DNA of 64,000 bases from Chimonanthus salicifolius. Taxonomy: Eukaryota; Streptophyta; Magnoliopsida; Laurales; Calycanthaceae. The first letter of the stretch is position 1. Every line of letters starts with the position of its first letter. Where the stretch lies: positions 54,808,905 to 54,872,904 of the forward strand of contig CM023540.1 in the NCBI GenBank assembly GCA_013350335.1. The letters are read 5' to 3'. A program made the position numbers and the translations under genes. Below, piece after piece: positions 10,094 to 19,998 of this stretch. The notes beneath the pieces are model-generated. The model worked only from the letters and a program-made list of their open reading frames with translations, had not been told where the DNA came from and searched no databases.

Positions 10094-11919
10094 CAAAATA
10101 CTATTTAACACATGAAATAGTTAAACTTGAACACAATCATAATAGTTTTTAACCAAAATTAATTGCACTTATCCCCAGCTTAAGGTCCAAATTCATTTTG
10201 TGCCTTGTCTGATGCTTTTTGCGCAAAGGTTTCACCTAGTTCTTTTGGAAGCCTATTTTTTGAAGTCAGTTTTTATTGCCAGTAAATATTATAGTTAATT
10301 TAAAGCAATTGTTAGTAATGTTTAATAAAGAATTTTTAATTTTTTGACAATATAATTGTGCTGCATATAACTGTTACATAATATACTTGAAAGCTTAATA
10401 GCCAACATATATTTTGTTTTTGAATGACATCATTGTACTTTTCGATACAATATAAATATAGATCCATGAATCTATAGCGTATACACATTTTGAAGTATTT
10501 AAATAAATACATCTAGAAAAACTAAGCTAACGCTTAAACATGCAATTTGTGCTCTTAACCCCATGACCTCTTGATGCTTTGATTGCACTTTACATTTTTT
10601 ATTGCTATGAATACAATTAGCATTTAGGTGGATTCTTGTTTATAAACGAGTATATGGTATAATTTAATTCTTAGCTTTTTACCATTTTAGATTGTTCATT
10701 TGATTCTTAAATTTTTATAAGAGCTAAAAATATGTTGAACCCCCAAAATCACCTTCATTGATTCAAACAAGTCATATTTTTTAAGATCTTCAAAATGTAA
10801 TTATATTTTAAACTAAAAATGCCCCAACCAAAAAAAAAAAGCCTTGGTAAGATGGTCAGTGACTTAATATGAAGGATACTAAAATCATCTTAATTAAATC
10901 AACCAAATTTCACCTTTTAAGGTATCCAATTTTAGTATCATTATATTATTTTTCAATCTCTAAACCTTTTATTATAGATAAAACATTAATTGATTTATCT
11001 AAATGTCATCTTAATCAAATCAATGAAACTATATTTTAATCTCCTCAAATATTGATAAGCTTAAAAAGTATTCTAATTCTTTGTATTTTTGGCTTTGAAG
11101 AACATGGTAACTTAAAAAAAGAAATTATCTTTATAAAAAAGTCTATTTTCGAAAATTGAGCCCAAAATAATTAACTGAATCAGACCAATCAATAGCTTTT
11201 CTTTTATCACAGTTCAAGACTTAAATGAGTTAGCAGATTCAATGGACAAGCGGACTGTCCGTCAGGCCTGATGGACATAATCAAACCATGTTAGAAATGG
11301 ATCTTAGCTTTATTGGGCTGGGTATATCCCGACTCTCTGGGCCTATTCCGATCTAGATAAAGTCGAGTGTGCTGGATCTGCATCAGTTTAAAGGCCCATA
11401 CATTTGAAGATCCATGAACAAAATAATAATGAACCAAGAATAGCATAAGTTGGCCACCTTGCAGTGTTTCATGGCATATGTTCACTAGAGAGCATGTAAA
11501 AATAGTGCACTCAACTCCAACGGGTCACTCTCTATAGTCGCTTACATGGTGTATACTAAATAGGAAGATCTTCACATATCCCAAAAATTAATTAGGTTAA
11601 AATGTCTCTTCAAGTGAAATGCTACACCGTCTAAAAATATAGCTCAAGATGCGAAAGTGAGCTCCTCTCTGATATTATTGCACAAAATGGCGCAACGACA
11701 TTAAGCTACTAGATCTAGAACTGCGATCCCTCGCTAATGATATCAGATAAATGAACTGCAGCCTCCTCCAAGAGGCACTCTTGGTTTGAATACAACATCA
11801 AATGAGAGACGAGGGCAATGCTTGAAGAAGACGCTCTGAAAGAAAAGAAAACTTTTGTAAAATCCAAAGACGTTCTAAATTGAAAGATACATTTAGATGC
11901 TTAAAGATCCAAACTCTCA
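10094..11919. other. AT-rich intergenic stretch
   Basis: About 1.8 kb without a supportable gene. The ORF at 11291-11485 on the minus strand is short with no family features. Confidence 0.4.
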
Positions 11920-12002
11920 GTGTCCGTAGCACAGTTGGTAGGTTCTTGTCACAGCCATAGGCTGCAGTTTTGAGTCATGTCATCAATTTATGGAAAAAAA
12001 AT
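11920..12002 (+). mobile_element. tRNA-like SINE or tRNA pseudogene
   Basis: GTCCGTAGCACAGTTGGTAG contains a perfect box A (TAGCACAGTTGG). About 35 bp later GTTTTGAGTC is box-B-like. The unit ends in GGAAAAAAAA. No cloverleaf closes cleanly and no target-site duplication is obvious, so a small degenerate SINE is more likely than a functional tRNA. Confidence 0.4.
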
Positions 12003-12162
12003 CTAGATAGCATTACAGGAAATTGAACTCCCTTCAGATTCTGTTCCCCACCTAAAAGGTCTGAAGCTAATAAGCAGATTTTATTAATGAAACAATTTAC
12101 AAGAACCTGACTGTGAGAACAAAATATTCTTAACATAGAGCTACACCAATTGATGACTAGTG

Positions 12163-12430
12163 TTTTTTTTTTTTAAGACTAAAGGTATCCAGGCGTCATT
12201 GACTAATCCTTGGAACATGTATAAACCTCCCAACCCACACATACTAGGTACAAAACAATGTGAGTGACCCTTTTGGTGTTGTGGGGGACTTGATCCCAGG
12301 ACTGACATAAAAAGGGCATGTTGTATAAACCTCCCAACCCACACATACTAGGTACAGAACAATGCGAGTGACCCTTTTGGTGTTGTGGGGGACTTGATCC
12401 CAAGACTGACTTAAAACGGGCATGTTTTGA
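12163..12430 (-). mobile_element. Poly(A)-tailed retroposon fragment with internal 104-bp tandem duplication
   Basis: On the minus strand the segment ends in a poly(A) tail (plus-strand T run 12163-12174). It contains a box-B-like GGGATCAAGTCCC in each of two tandem units. It abuts the reverse-transcriptase remnant of the Reina-type element just after the ALNKVT motif, so it probably interrupted it. Family not recognised; the boundary near 12430 is approximate. Confidence 0.45.
12220..12427. repeat. Tandem duplication, 2 x 104 bp
   Basis: Unit 1 (12220-12323) and unit 2 (12324-12427) both begin TATAAACCTCCCAACCCACA and end in GGGCATGTT-like sequence. They differ at only a few positions, so the duplication is younger than most decay around it. 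Confidence 0.85.
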
Positions 12431-12439
12431 CCAGCAAGC

Positions 12440-13171
12440 CAACTCCTCAGGGTTACCTTGTTCAGCGCTCGATAGTCTATGCACAACTGTAGGTTTCCAT
12501 CTTGCTTCTTCTGGAACAACACTGGAGCTCCATAAAGCACTTTGGATGGCTGGATGTAGCCCGCATCCAACATCTCCTTAATCTGTCTCCTCAACTCTTC
12601 CAACTTTGGCGGCGAAATTCCGTATGGTGCCATGGCCGGTGGTTTGGAACCTAGCACCAACTAGATGCAATGATTTACTCCCTCCATGGAGGCAGCTGCT
12701 TAGGAAGCTTATTGGACATGATGTCTTTGAACTCCTCCAAGACACCCGTGATCTCTCGTGGCAGGCTGTCCTCTAGTCCTCCCTCTTTCTCATCAACTAA
12801 GGTTGCAAGGTATGCTGTCTCACCTTTCTTGTAGCCCCTAACTAGCTTTAAGGTTGGGACTACCTCCACCCTTGGCTTCTTTGCCTGATGCTCGACCGGT
12901 ATCATGCATGGTGATCCCTTGTCAAGATGCACATTACTCCTGTGCCAAGATGAACGTCTACTGACCAAAGGAACTCCATACCAAGGATCACCTTGAAGTC
13001 GCCCAGCAGGACGGTGGAGAAGTTTGCTTGACCTTTCCATGTCCCCAAGCGTAGCTGCACACCCTTGGCAACTTCGAAGATGGGTTGAGCTTCAGAATTC
13101 ACCGCCTTCATCCTGTTGTCGTCTTTATCAAGTTTGAGGCCCAACCTCTTGGCCTCCTCTCCATCCACCAA
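12440..13171 (-). pseudogene. Protease and N-terminal reverse transcriptase remnant
   Basis: The protease part (13171-12902) runs from LVDGEEAKRLGLKL to FKVILGMEFLWSVDV. The conserved active-site stretch DTGA(T/S)HxF that the family has directly before this point is missing, as if a short in-frame deletion removed it after LVD. Then comes the linker GSPCMIPVEHQAKKPRVEV (from about 12915) and RT start: KPPAMAPYGISPPKLEELRR, AGYIQPSKVLYGAPVLFQKK, LCIDYRALNKVT. Frameshifts lie near 12900 and 12670. Confidence 0.8.
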
Positions 13172-13306
13172 TACGCATGTGGTCGTCCATTGAGCTCAAT
13201 GTTGACGAGCATTAGCTCCCTCGTTTATGACTTAGGCTCTCCTTTGTCACAACCTTTCAGAGCATTCAACAACCTTAGCATGCCAACTCAGGATTCCTCC
13301 CGTTCT

Positions 13307-14077
13307 TCAACTTGGATTGCATTGAGGGCCTTCCATGAAAAAGAAGAGACGATCTTTCTCCAATATGTCGGTGATGTCTAGCATAAGGGTAGTGAACTGC
13401 TTCACGTAGTCACGGATCGAACCTATGTGCCTTGGACACTTTAAGCTCTTTCGTGCAAGGTACTCCACATTCTCGGATAGGAATTGTTGCTTCAACTCCT
13501 GTTTGAGCTCATCTCACGTCTCGATTTTGCAGAGTCCTTTCTCCTTGTCTTCGTAGCGCCAACGCCACCACAGCATGGCATCATCTGTGAGGAACATGAT
13601 GCCTGTGTTGAACTTGTCATACTCGTTTTCAATCTTGATAACCTTAAAGTAGTGCTTCATTTGCCAAATGAAATTCTCCAACACCTTAGCATCCCCGGTC
13701 CCGTTGTAAGGTTTCGACTCCGGGATCTTGAACCTTGAAATTTCATGAGGTGTCGACGTGTCAACACGATTGGCAACGTCCTTCTCTAGGATCACCAACT
13801 TAGTTCTAAGTTCTTCATTGGCGATCTTCAAATCATGCACCTCCTTGTTGAGCGACTCCTCTATCGTCGGTGGCTTGGCCTTGAGGACGTTGATCGCTTC
13901 CCACGACCCATTCTCGATCTCTTCGACCGCCATCAAACAAGATTGTTGGAGTTCTCCAGAAACTAGGATCAACTCCATATTGCCAAGGCGAATCTCCATT
14001 GCATAGTGCTCCTCCGAACGCGACCACTTCTTCTCCTTTGCTGGATCGACCACCTGAGTAACTTCTGATGACAACAT
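13307..14077 (-). pseudogene. gag remnant, Reina-like
   Basis: The N-terminal part (14077-13514) has a heptad-rich stretch (EVHDLKIANEELRTKLVILE), then KIPESKPYNGTGDAKVLENF and DDAMLWWRWRYEDKE, the conserved gag core of this lineage. It continues in another frame at 13495-13307 with LARKSLKCPRHIGSIRDYVK and FTTLMLDITDILEKDRLF. The normal length would be larger. A frameshift and stops make it non-functional. Confidence 0.8.
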
Positions 14078-14079
14078 CG

Positions 14080-14106
14080 TGATTGAACTGAGCTCTGATG
14101 ACCAAT
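14080..14106 (-). promoter_or_regulatory. Primer-binding site of the Reina-like element
   Basis: The minus strand just inside the LTR reads TTGGTCATCAGAGCTCAG. This is the tRNA-Met site TGGTATCAGAGC with one inserted C. Confidence 0.65.
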
Positions 14107-14668
14107 TGTCATGGACTTAGAGATTGCATTCACGAATTGCCCGTGCAACACTTGATCACACCCAGATGGTTGAACAAGTCAGTCTTTCTCACTTGCACTC
14201 AAGACCAACTTCACTCAAACTCTCACTTAAGCACTCACAAAAACACACTAGCACACTTGCTTGGAAAGAACTTGTATTGCACTTGAGAGAAATTAAAATG
14301 TTGTTAAAATTGCATGATTTACGATTTGAATCGTGAAATTCGAATCGAATCGAGAGTTGCAACGAGTCAAATTGCAAGAAGGAAATCGTGCGATTTTGGG
14401 GTTGACTCGCAAATCGTATGAGTCAACCCCATGAATCGGAAACTCATGCGATTCAACTGAAGATAGAAAGACGTGAAAGAAGAGGAAAAAATGAAGAAAA
14501 GACGAGAAAAAGAAGTAGCGAATAAGACATTCCTTTTTCGTCACAACCCTTTCATTGGTGCTTTCTTCTTTTTTTATTTGTGTTTCAGGGTTTAGGATTC
14601 ACACCCCTAGACCGATTCACAATACGATCAAGTTTGACAACATTGGTTGCAAATGAGACCTCACCCCC

Positions 14669-14679
14669 TATTTATATAT
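14669..14679 (-). promoter_or_regulatory. TATA box of the LTR promoter
   Basis: The minus strand reads ATATATAAATA, a good plant TATA box, about 380 bp from the U3 start of the LTR. The expected transcription start would be near 14640. Confidence 0.65.
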
Positions 14680-14739
14680 GAAGTCTTGGAAATGTGTGGC
14701 TCACTTTGTGCCACTAGTCAAACATCTCCTAGGAGAATT

Positions 14740-14990
14740 CTAGAAGCTCCTACCAAATTTTAGACTCTTCCACTTCCATAAGCTTCTAGAACATTCTAGA
14801 ATGTTCTACAAGGCTCCATACATTGCTACATAATTCTAGATGCTACTACAATATTCTAGAATCTTCTAGAGAACTCCATAATTTTGTAGTACCTTCTAGA
14901 GTTTTCTTGAACCATCCAAAACCTTCCACATTGTTACAGACCCTTCTTGCGCGTTCTGGGTCATTCTCGGACATTCTGGAAAGCTCTACA
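14740..14990 (-). promoter_or_regulatory. Heat-shock-element array in LTR U3
   Basis: Alternating TTC and GAA triplets spaced by 2 bp, the binding pattern of heat-shock factors, recur through 250 bp. The best site, 14784-14806, has five perfect alternating triplets. Further partial arrays are at 14736-14750, 14833-14843, 14854-14870, 14893-14911 and 14943-14984; in the last, TTC recurs in 10-bp register with imperfect GAA partners. All lie 60-310 bp upstream of the TATA box, in promoter position. HSF control is inferred from the motif only. Confidence 0.7.
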
Positions 14991-15059
14991 ATGTACATAT
15001 AATCTCTTATGTACATAGATTACAAGATGGCTAGGTTGGGTTATCCTTTGGGTGTGACA

Positions 15060-15505
15060 CAAGTCTCTTAATGATTATCGATCCACTACTAGTTATTGTA
15101 TGCTTTGAGGGTCTCACTTGGTCTCCTGGATGAGCAAGAAATAGAAGTTGTCCATTTCAGTGTTGAGGCATAATACGTGGCTAAGGTCTTGAAAGTTTAT
15201 GGTTAAAACAATTTCTCTATGAATCGGGATTTCTCTATGTAGAGGCGCATATTATGTTTTGTGAAAACCAAGTAGCCATCAATATTTCATCTAATCTAGA
15301 TCTTCATGAGTGTACAAAACATATTTAAGTTGAGTGTTGCTTTCTTCAATAATATATGACTTATGGCAATATTGTCACTCCATACTAAGTGTCCAAGGAT
15401 TAGTTGGGAAACATGCTCACGAAGGCTATCTCTCGTTAGCAACTTCACAGTGTGCTTAACAAGCTGAGCTTACTGGGCATCTATGCACCAACTTGAGGAG
15501 AAGTA
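15060..15505 (+). pseudogene. Ty1/copia RNase H and C-terminal pol remnant
   Basis: Several frames together read NDYRSTTSYC, LVSWMSKK, VVHFSVEA, then AINISSNLDLHECTKHI-like segments. A C-terminus like LTKAIS, HSVLNKLSLLGIYAPT follows near 15408-15485, then the purine-rich GAGGAGAAGT before a probable LTR start TGTGGCAT near 15506. This is the usual end of a copia pol. Many stops. Confidence 0.7.
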
Positions 15506-15840
15506 TTGTGGCATTTTGCATGGATTTGGAAATTTTTATATGTGGAAATGTTTTGTACAAAATTATAGTTTTGCAGATCACCATAAGCATAGAATTGACT
15601 CTTTTTTTGGGTCTACAATCTTTCTTATATATTTTCCCTTTTACTCTTTTGAATATAAGAAATTACAATACAATCTTTTCGCTCATAATTTTCCCATTAT
15701 TCATTTTATTGTTGCATTTTCTAATTCATCAGGTAAAGCGTTGGTTACAACCTTCTATGGCTCAAAGAATCATTGTCTAAATTGGGATTCTATCACCTTG
15801 ATCCCATGGCCATATTCTTTGATAATTAGGTTGCAATTTA
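15506..15840 (+). repeat. Probable copia LTR sequence
   Basis: AT-rich sequence following the copia polypurine tract. The overlapping ORFs at 15483-15893 and 15493-15780 look like chance reading through LTR sequence. The right boundary is uncertain. Confidence 0.35.
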
Positions 15841-16256
15841 TAAAATCAAATCTTGTCTTATATGAGAAAAAGAAGCATATTGAAGTAGATTGACAACTCA
15901 TCCATGATCATGTTTCCTCAAATACCATCTTTACTCCATAGTCTAAAGATCAACTTGCTGTTTTATTCATGAAAGTAGTTACTCGTTCTCAACTTCAAGA
16001 TTCTGTTACTAAGCTAAGCCTAGTCAATATCCACACACTAACTAGAGGGAGAGTTTTGTAAGATACAAGTGTAGTTTTCACATGTGTTGCACAAGTTTGT
16101 CTCGAGACTCATTGATTGTGATTTATCATTTGCATTTTTGTTAGCCATAATTAGCTCCCTGTAATCTAATATTCCTATAACCTCTTCTATAGAATAATGA
16201 TCATCAGAATTTACTTTTCTCCCATTTATTCTCCTTTCTCTTTCCCATTAGCAGAC
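15841..16256 (+). mobile_element. Second copia 3' end (pol C-terminus plus LTR part)
   Basis: KKKHIEVD, stop, QLIHDHVSSN, then SKDQLAVLFMKVVTRSQLQD and LSLVNIHTLT (15860-16040) is a copia RNase H C-terminus. The purine-rich AGAGGGAGAG near 16042-16052 and LTR-like sequence follow, up to the point where the element at 16262 is inserted. Confidence 0.65.
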
Positions 16257-16261
16257 CTAGA

Positions 16262-16707
16262 TGTAGTGTGCCCACTGGTTTGTGCAATACAGGAAGAGAC
16301 TCACTGTGTCTCTCATTGAATATGGAGTTCTGACAGATGAAAGGAAACAAAAGACTGGGTTAATTCGAGGAAACCCGCCCTCCTTAGACTTGGTGTTAAT
16401 TCAAACTCTTCATGATTTCTTATTCATTTCCACTGCTACTTAAGGGATTGCTCCACCATTTACGGTGGGAGTTACAATAACATAGGCTAAAAACATGGAT
16501 CTAGATGAAAGGGAAAACAATGGAATTCAAATTCTAATAAGCACTGTGGCTAAGGGGTAAGAGCCACTATTCGTGATAACTCATCCTTCCTAAGATAAAT
16601 CCCCAAATCTGAAATTGAGTCCTGACTATTGAAGGCACTGATGCGAATGGGCCTGGCTGGTTGTCTCTCCACTGGCTGCCAGTTAAGACACTCGGAAGAA
16701 CGTTACA
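16262..16707 (-). repeat. 3' LTR of gag-only element
   Basis: Plus-strand ends are TGTAGTGTGCC and CGTTACA. It closely matches 17792-18241, apart from small indels. Confidence 0.88.
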
Positions 16708-16844
16708 TCCCTCTCGGCTTGAGATCGACGTCGTCCTCACGGAGGAAATCAGGAGACTTGGTTCGCGCTTTATGGAAAAGTTTCCAGGTGGGCGTCTTGT
16801 TCTTCTGTCTCCTCTGGCCAATTGCCCTCCATGAGGAATAATTT

Positions 16845-17880
16845 TTAAACATGACATTTATGACTTGATACAAACTTTTCATCGCAATCATAACATAGGC
16901 CTTTAGCCCGTCTCTCCTTCATCTCCATCGGTGTTAACTTCTTTATAACAAGAGTTGAAGGTTTATGATGAACCACGTCAAGGAAGGTGCTTGATTTTTT
17001 TGCCTCAAAACATGGTTGTCTCCTCTGCATGTAGACTTTCTCCTCTTGCATGCGGACCAGCTCAATTGCATTGGGAATGTTGTGCGGCCTCAGCATCTGG
17101 ACGCTTAATCGGATGTCATCCTCCAAACCTCCCAAGAAATAACTTACCATAAGGGACTCGTTGAGCCATTCAATACGATTAGCTAGTTCCTCGAAGCGGG
17201 TTTGATACTCCTCCACAGTAGTCGTTTGTTGCAATTTGTAAGTTTGCCAGTGGGATCCTCATATGGAGAAGGGCCAAATCGAGTAAGTAGGCCCTTGGTG
17301 AAGTCCTACCAACTAGCGATGGTGTTGGATCTCTCCATCAAACGAAACCAATTGCAAGGCTTTCCCTTCCAAATGAAAAGATGCCAGTAACAACTTTTGT
17401 GTCATGGGAGTTTGTTGGTGAAGAAAAAATTGTTAGGCTCTTTAGACCTATCCTGAAGGATCAATTCCATCGAATCGCGGAAAATCCAAACACGCCATGC
17501 GGGTGGTGACTACATGATCTGTCCCACCACGTCGCTCCTGCGGACTGTGGTCCACTGCCACGTGAATGTGAACCAGAGGTGCCGCCAACTTCAGTCTTAT
17601 GGATTTGAGATATGTTATCCAATCTAGTGTCTACCAGTTCTAGTCTGGCATCAACTGCGGTCAATCTGTTGACAACGTCATCCAACCGTCGTCCTTGGGT
17701 CTCCATGGCATTGCGCAAGAGGCTCATCATCTCATTGATTTTAGCATTGCGGGTTGCTTCCGCCATGGCCGCGAAACCTGCTCTAATACCTTGTAGTGTG
17801 CCTACTGGTTTGTGCACTGCAGGAAGAGACTCACAGTGTCTCTCTTTGAATTTGGAGTTCTGACAGATGAAAGGAAACAA
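16845..17880 (-). pseudogene. gag remnant of the compact element
   Basis: The 5' part (to about 17461) contains LRNAMETQGRRLDDVVNRLT and further heptads. The 3' part (17234-16845) holds VEEYQTRFEELANRIEWLNE, YFLGGLEDDIRLSV and a nucleocapsid knuckle GLCYDCDEKFVSSHKC, typical of plant Ty3 gag. The retrotrans_gag core between them is disrupted. The track start at 17880 lies inside the LTR, so the true start is probably near 17765 (ATGGCGG on the minus strand), just after the primer site. Confidence 0.75.
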
Positions 17881-18241
17881 AAGACTGGGTTAATTCGAGG
17901 AAACCCGCCCTCCTTAGATTTAGTGTTAATTCAAACTCTTCATGATTTCTTACTCATTTCCATTGCTACTTGAGGGGATTGCTCCACCATTTACGGTGGG
18001 AGTTACAATAACATAGGCTAAAAACATGGTTCTAGATGAAAGGGAAAACAATAGAATTCAAATTCAAATAAGTAACTATGGCTAAGGGATAAGAGCCACC
18101 ATTCATGATAACTCATCCTACCTAAAGATAAATCCCCAAATCCGAAATTGAGTCCTGACTACTAAAGGCACGGATGCGAATGGGCCTGGCTGGTCGTCTC
18201 TCCATTGGCTACCAGCTGAGACACTCGGAAGGTACGTTACA
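17792..18241 (-). repeat. 5' LTR of gag-only element
   Basis: Matches 16262-16707; followed on the plus-strand right by the CTAGA duplication. Confidence 0.88.
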
Positions 18242-18246
18242 CTAGA

Positions 18247-18820
18247 TAAAGTCCAAATTGGCTCCACACAATTGCAAACAAGGGGGTCCATCAAATGGAT
18301 GGATGGCCCAGCTAGAAATGGCTAGGGTTGATGGGGGTCTTTTGAAGAATAAGTCAACCAATCAAAGAAGGTAGGATTTTGACAAAACTATTTCTGCGTT
18401 TTTTCCAGATTTTCCATTTTGTTCTCAAATGACGAAAGAAAAAGGAAAATCTAACCTGTAGTGGCTAAGATGTGGATAATCCACAGGAAGAAAATGATTA
18501 AAAGGACTCAAAAAGTCCAACAACAAGTAGTCATGTAGAAAGTGGTGGTGAAAAGAAAAAAAGATGACACCCCCCAATCAACATATAAAAAACGGCCTTT
18601 ACATACCAAGATAACAACGAAGAGAGAACATGGGAGAAAAGTGTAATGTGGTGATCTATCATGTAAGGATATAGATTACAGGGAGCTTATTGTGTTGACA
18701 AAAAAGGAAAAAATATTTATAGTCAAATCACAATTGATGAGTCAATTCTACTATACAAGCATGTGTAAAATGTGTGTGAGTACAACTACATCTTACAACA
18801 ATGTTTGCGTCTGTATGGTT
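18247..18820. other. Unclassified spacer
   Basis: No coding exon or terminal repeat recognised. The ORF at 18692-18904 runs into the TRIM-like LTR and has no family features. Confidence 0.4.
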
Positions 18821-19036
18821 TCTTATGACGACCCGACCCGACCCCATCGTGATATTGTCCGCTTTGAGCCCATTCTGCCCTCACACTTTTGCTTTGGGCC
18901 CTAGCCCACATGGCCATGCACAAAAGGCCTCACATGGGAAGAGCGGGCTTTCCCTCAAATAAACCTCTTCACACCCAACCCAACTGCCGATGTGGGACAA
19001 ATCCCACACCTAGTTGGGTAGTGTCGGGGTATTACA
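18821..19036 (+). repeat. Solo LTR of a TRIM-like element
   Basis: Begins near TATGACGACCCGACCCGACC and ends GTCGGGGTATTACA. Internally it has GATATTGTCCGCTTTGAGCC, AAAAGGCCTCACATGGGA and CCGATGTGGGACAAATCCCA. This motif series is common in short plant TRIM LTRs. No second LTR or primer site is next to it. The exact left end is uncertain by a few bases. Confidence 0.55.
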
Positions 19037-19149
19037 TTTTTACATAATTTTTTGCTAATAAACTCTTTTCAGAATTTGTGAAATGTGAGCCTGTTCGTTA
19101 CTGTCTCAAAAACGTTACAAATGCATTGAACCTGCCAATGTTAGAAAGT

Positions 19150-19845
19150 TTGTTGATGTCACATTTTCAAACATCTTATTTGGTCAAAACCTAGTTTTGT
19201 GACTCTTCACCTCTAGTGGTTTTTCCCGTACTGATAATACTGAATCCTCTTTTGGCCAAACTTCGTCTACACCTTTTATTGTATATCAAAAGAGAAATCA
19301 CGAGTCCCTTACTCCATTTAGTCGCCATTGGATTGTCCACATCCATCTTCCACCAATCTCAATTTGCCTATTTCTTTGAGGAAAGATAAGTGTGCTTGTA
19401 TTAAACATTCTATTGAATGTTTTGTTTTTAACAATTCCATTTCTCATTCTTAGAAGGGCTTCCTCACTTCCTTGAATGAAACATCTATTGCTAAGAGGAT
19501 TGATACTGCTCTTAAGGATCTATCTTGAAAAGCTGCTATGGAAAAAAAGAATAGCTACACTTCAATGCAGTCACAATTGGGAGATATCTCTTTTGCAGAG
19601 AAAGGCTCCAACTGAGATGCAAATAGGTGTTTGTACTCAAGAACAACCTTAATGGCCCAATTGTTTGATACAAGGCTTGTCTAGTGGCGAAGGTATTTAC
19701 CCAAACTTATGCCATTGATTACCAGTGCACCTTTTCTTCAGTAGCAAAACCCACCTCTATTTGTGTGTTGATCTCCATTACTACCATTCATCAATGGCAA
19801 CTTCATCAATAGGATGTTAAGAAAGCCCAAGGCTAGTTACTTCAA
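19150..19845 (+). pseudogene. Ty1/copia reverse transcriptase remnant
   Basis: Across frames: ALKDLS, stop, KAAMEKK, QLGDIS, then TYAIDYQCTFSSVAKPTSIC and QWQLHQ, stop, DVKKA. This is the start of a copia RT (family pattern TYGIDYxETFSPVAK ... LHQxDVKNAFL). Stops and frameshifts throughout; both ends truncated. Confidence 0.7.
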
Positions 19846-19998
19846 ATTGCTAAAAAAAATTAATTTAGGATAAAAAAGGTAAGATGAGAAAGGGGAGCAA
19901 ACAAAGAGAATCAAAATCATTTCATGGAGTGGAAGAGAATCAGAAGGAAAAAAAGGCTTTCATACATAAAATGGGGTGTCAGAAAGCGGTTATCATTA

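Larger units (their letters stand above)
12430..15059 (-). mobile_element. Ty3/gypsy chromovirus (Reina-like), 3'-truncated
   Basis: Minus orientation: LTR 14107-15059, primer site just inside it, gag 14077-13307, protease 13171-12902, start of reverse transcriptase 12660-12440. It then stops at the poly(A)-tailed fragment. The rest of pol and the 3' LTR are absent. The KxKEL/WWxxR style of gag, the KLPKQLPPWRE-type linker and the ~950-bp LTR suggest the Reina branch. Confidence 0.8.
14107..15059 (-). repeat. 5' LTR of the Reina-like element, 953 bp
   Basis: On the minus strand it begins TGTCACACCC at 15059 and ends CCATGACA at 14107, with TGTCA/TGACA inverted termini. It holds a TATA box (ATATATAAATA, 14679-14669) and, upstream of it, a dense heat-shock-element array. 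The flank at 15060 is copia RNase H sequence, so the element appears inserted into an older copia copy. Confidence 0.82.
16262..18241 (-). mobile_element. Compact gag-only Ty3/gypsy element, complete with TSD
   Basis: Minus orientation, 1980 bp. Two LTRs (16262-16707 and 17792-18241) bracket 1084 bp of internal sequence. The primer site GGTATTAGAGCAGG lies just inside the right LTR, and the purine-rich AAGCCGAGAGGGA just before the left one. The 5-bp duplication CTAGA is present at both ends (16257-16261 and 18242-18246), so it moved as this short unit or was internally deleted afterwards. Inside are gag remnants and a short pre-polypurine segment; protease, RT and integrase are absent. Confidence 0.88.

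Noticed and set aside
11920..12002. Functional tRNA gene
   Set aside because: Box A is good, but box B is imperfect, the acceptor stem does not pair convincingly and an A-tail follows; a SINE relic fits better.
13085..14336. Plus-strand ORFs at 13085-13381, 13484-13738, 13758-14006 and 14098-14336
   Set aside because: They are antisense shadows of the minus-strand Reina-like gag, protease and LTR.
15483..15893. 136-aa ORF between copia remnants
   Set aside because: It reads from a copia C-terminus through LTR sequence into a second copia C-terminus; composition is AT-driven and it has no domain.
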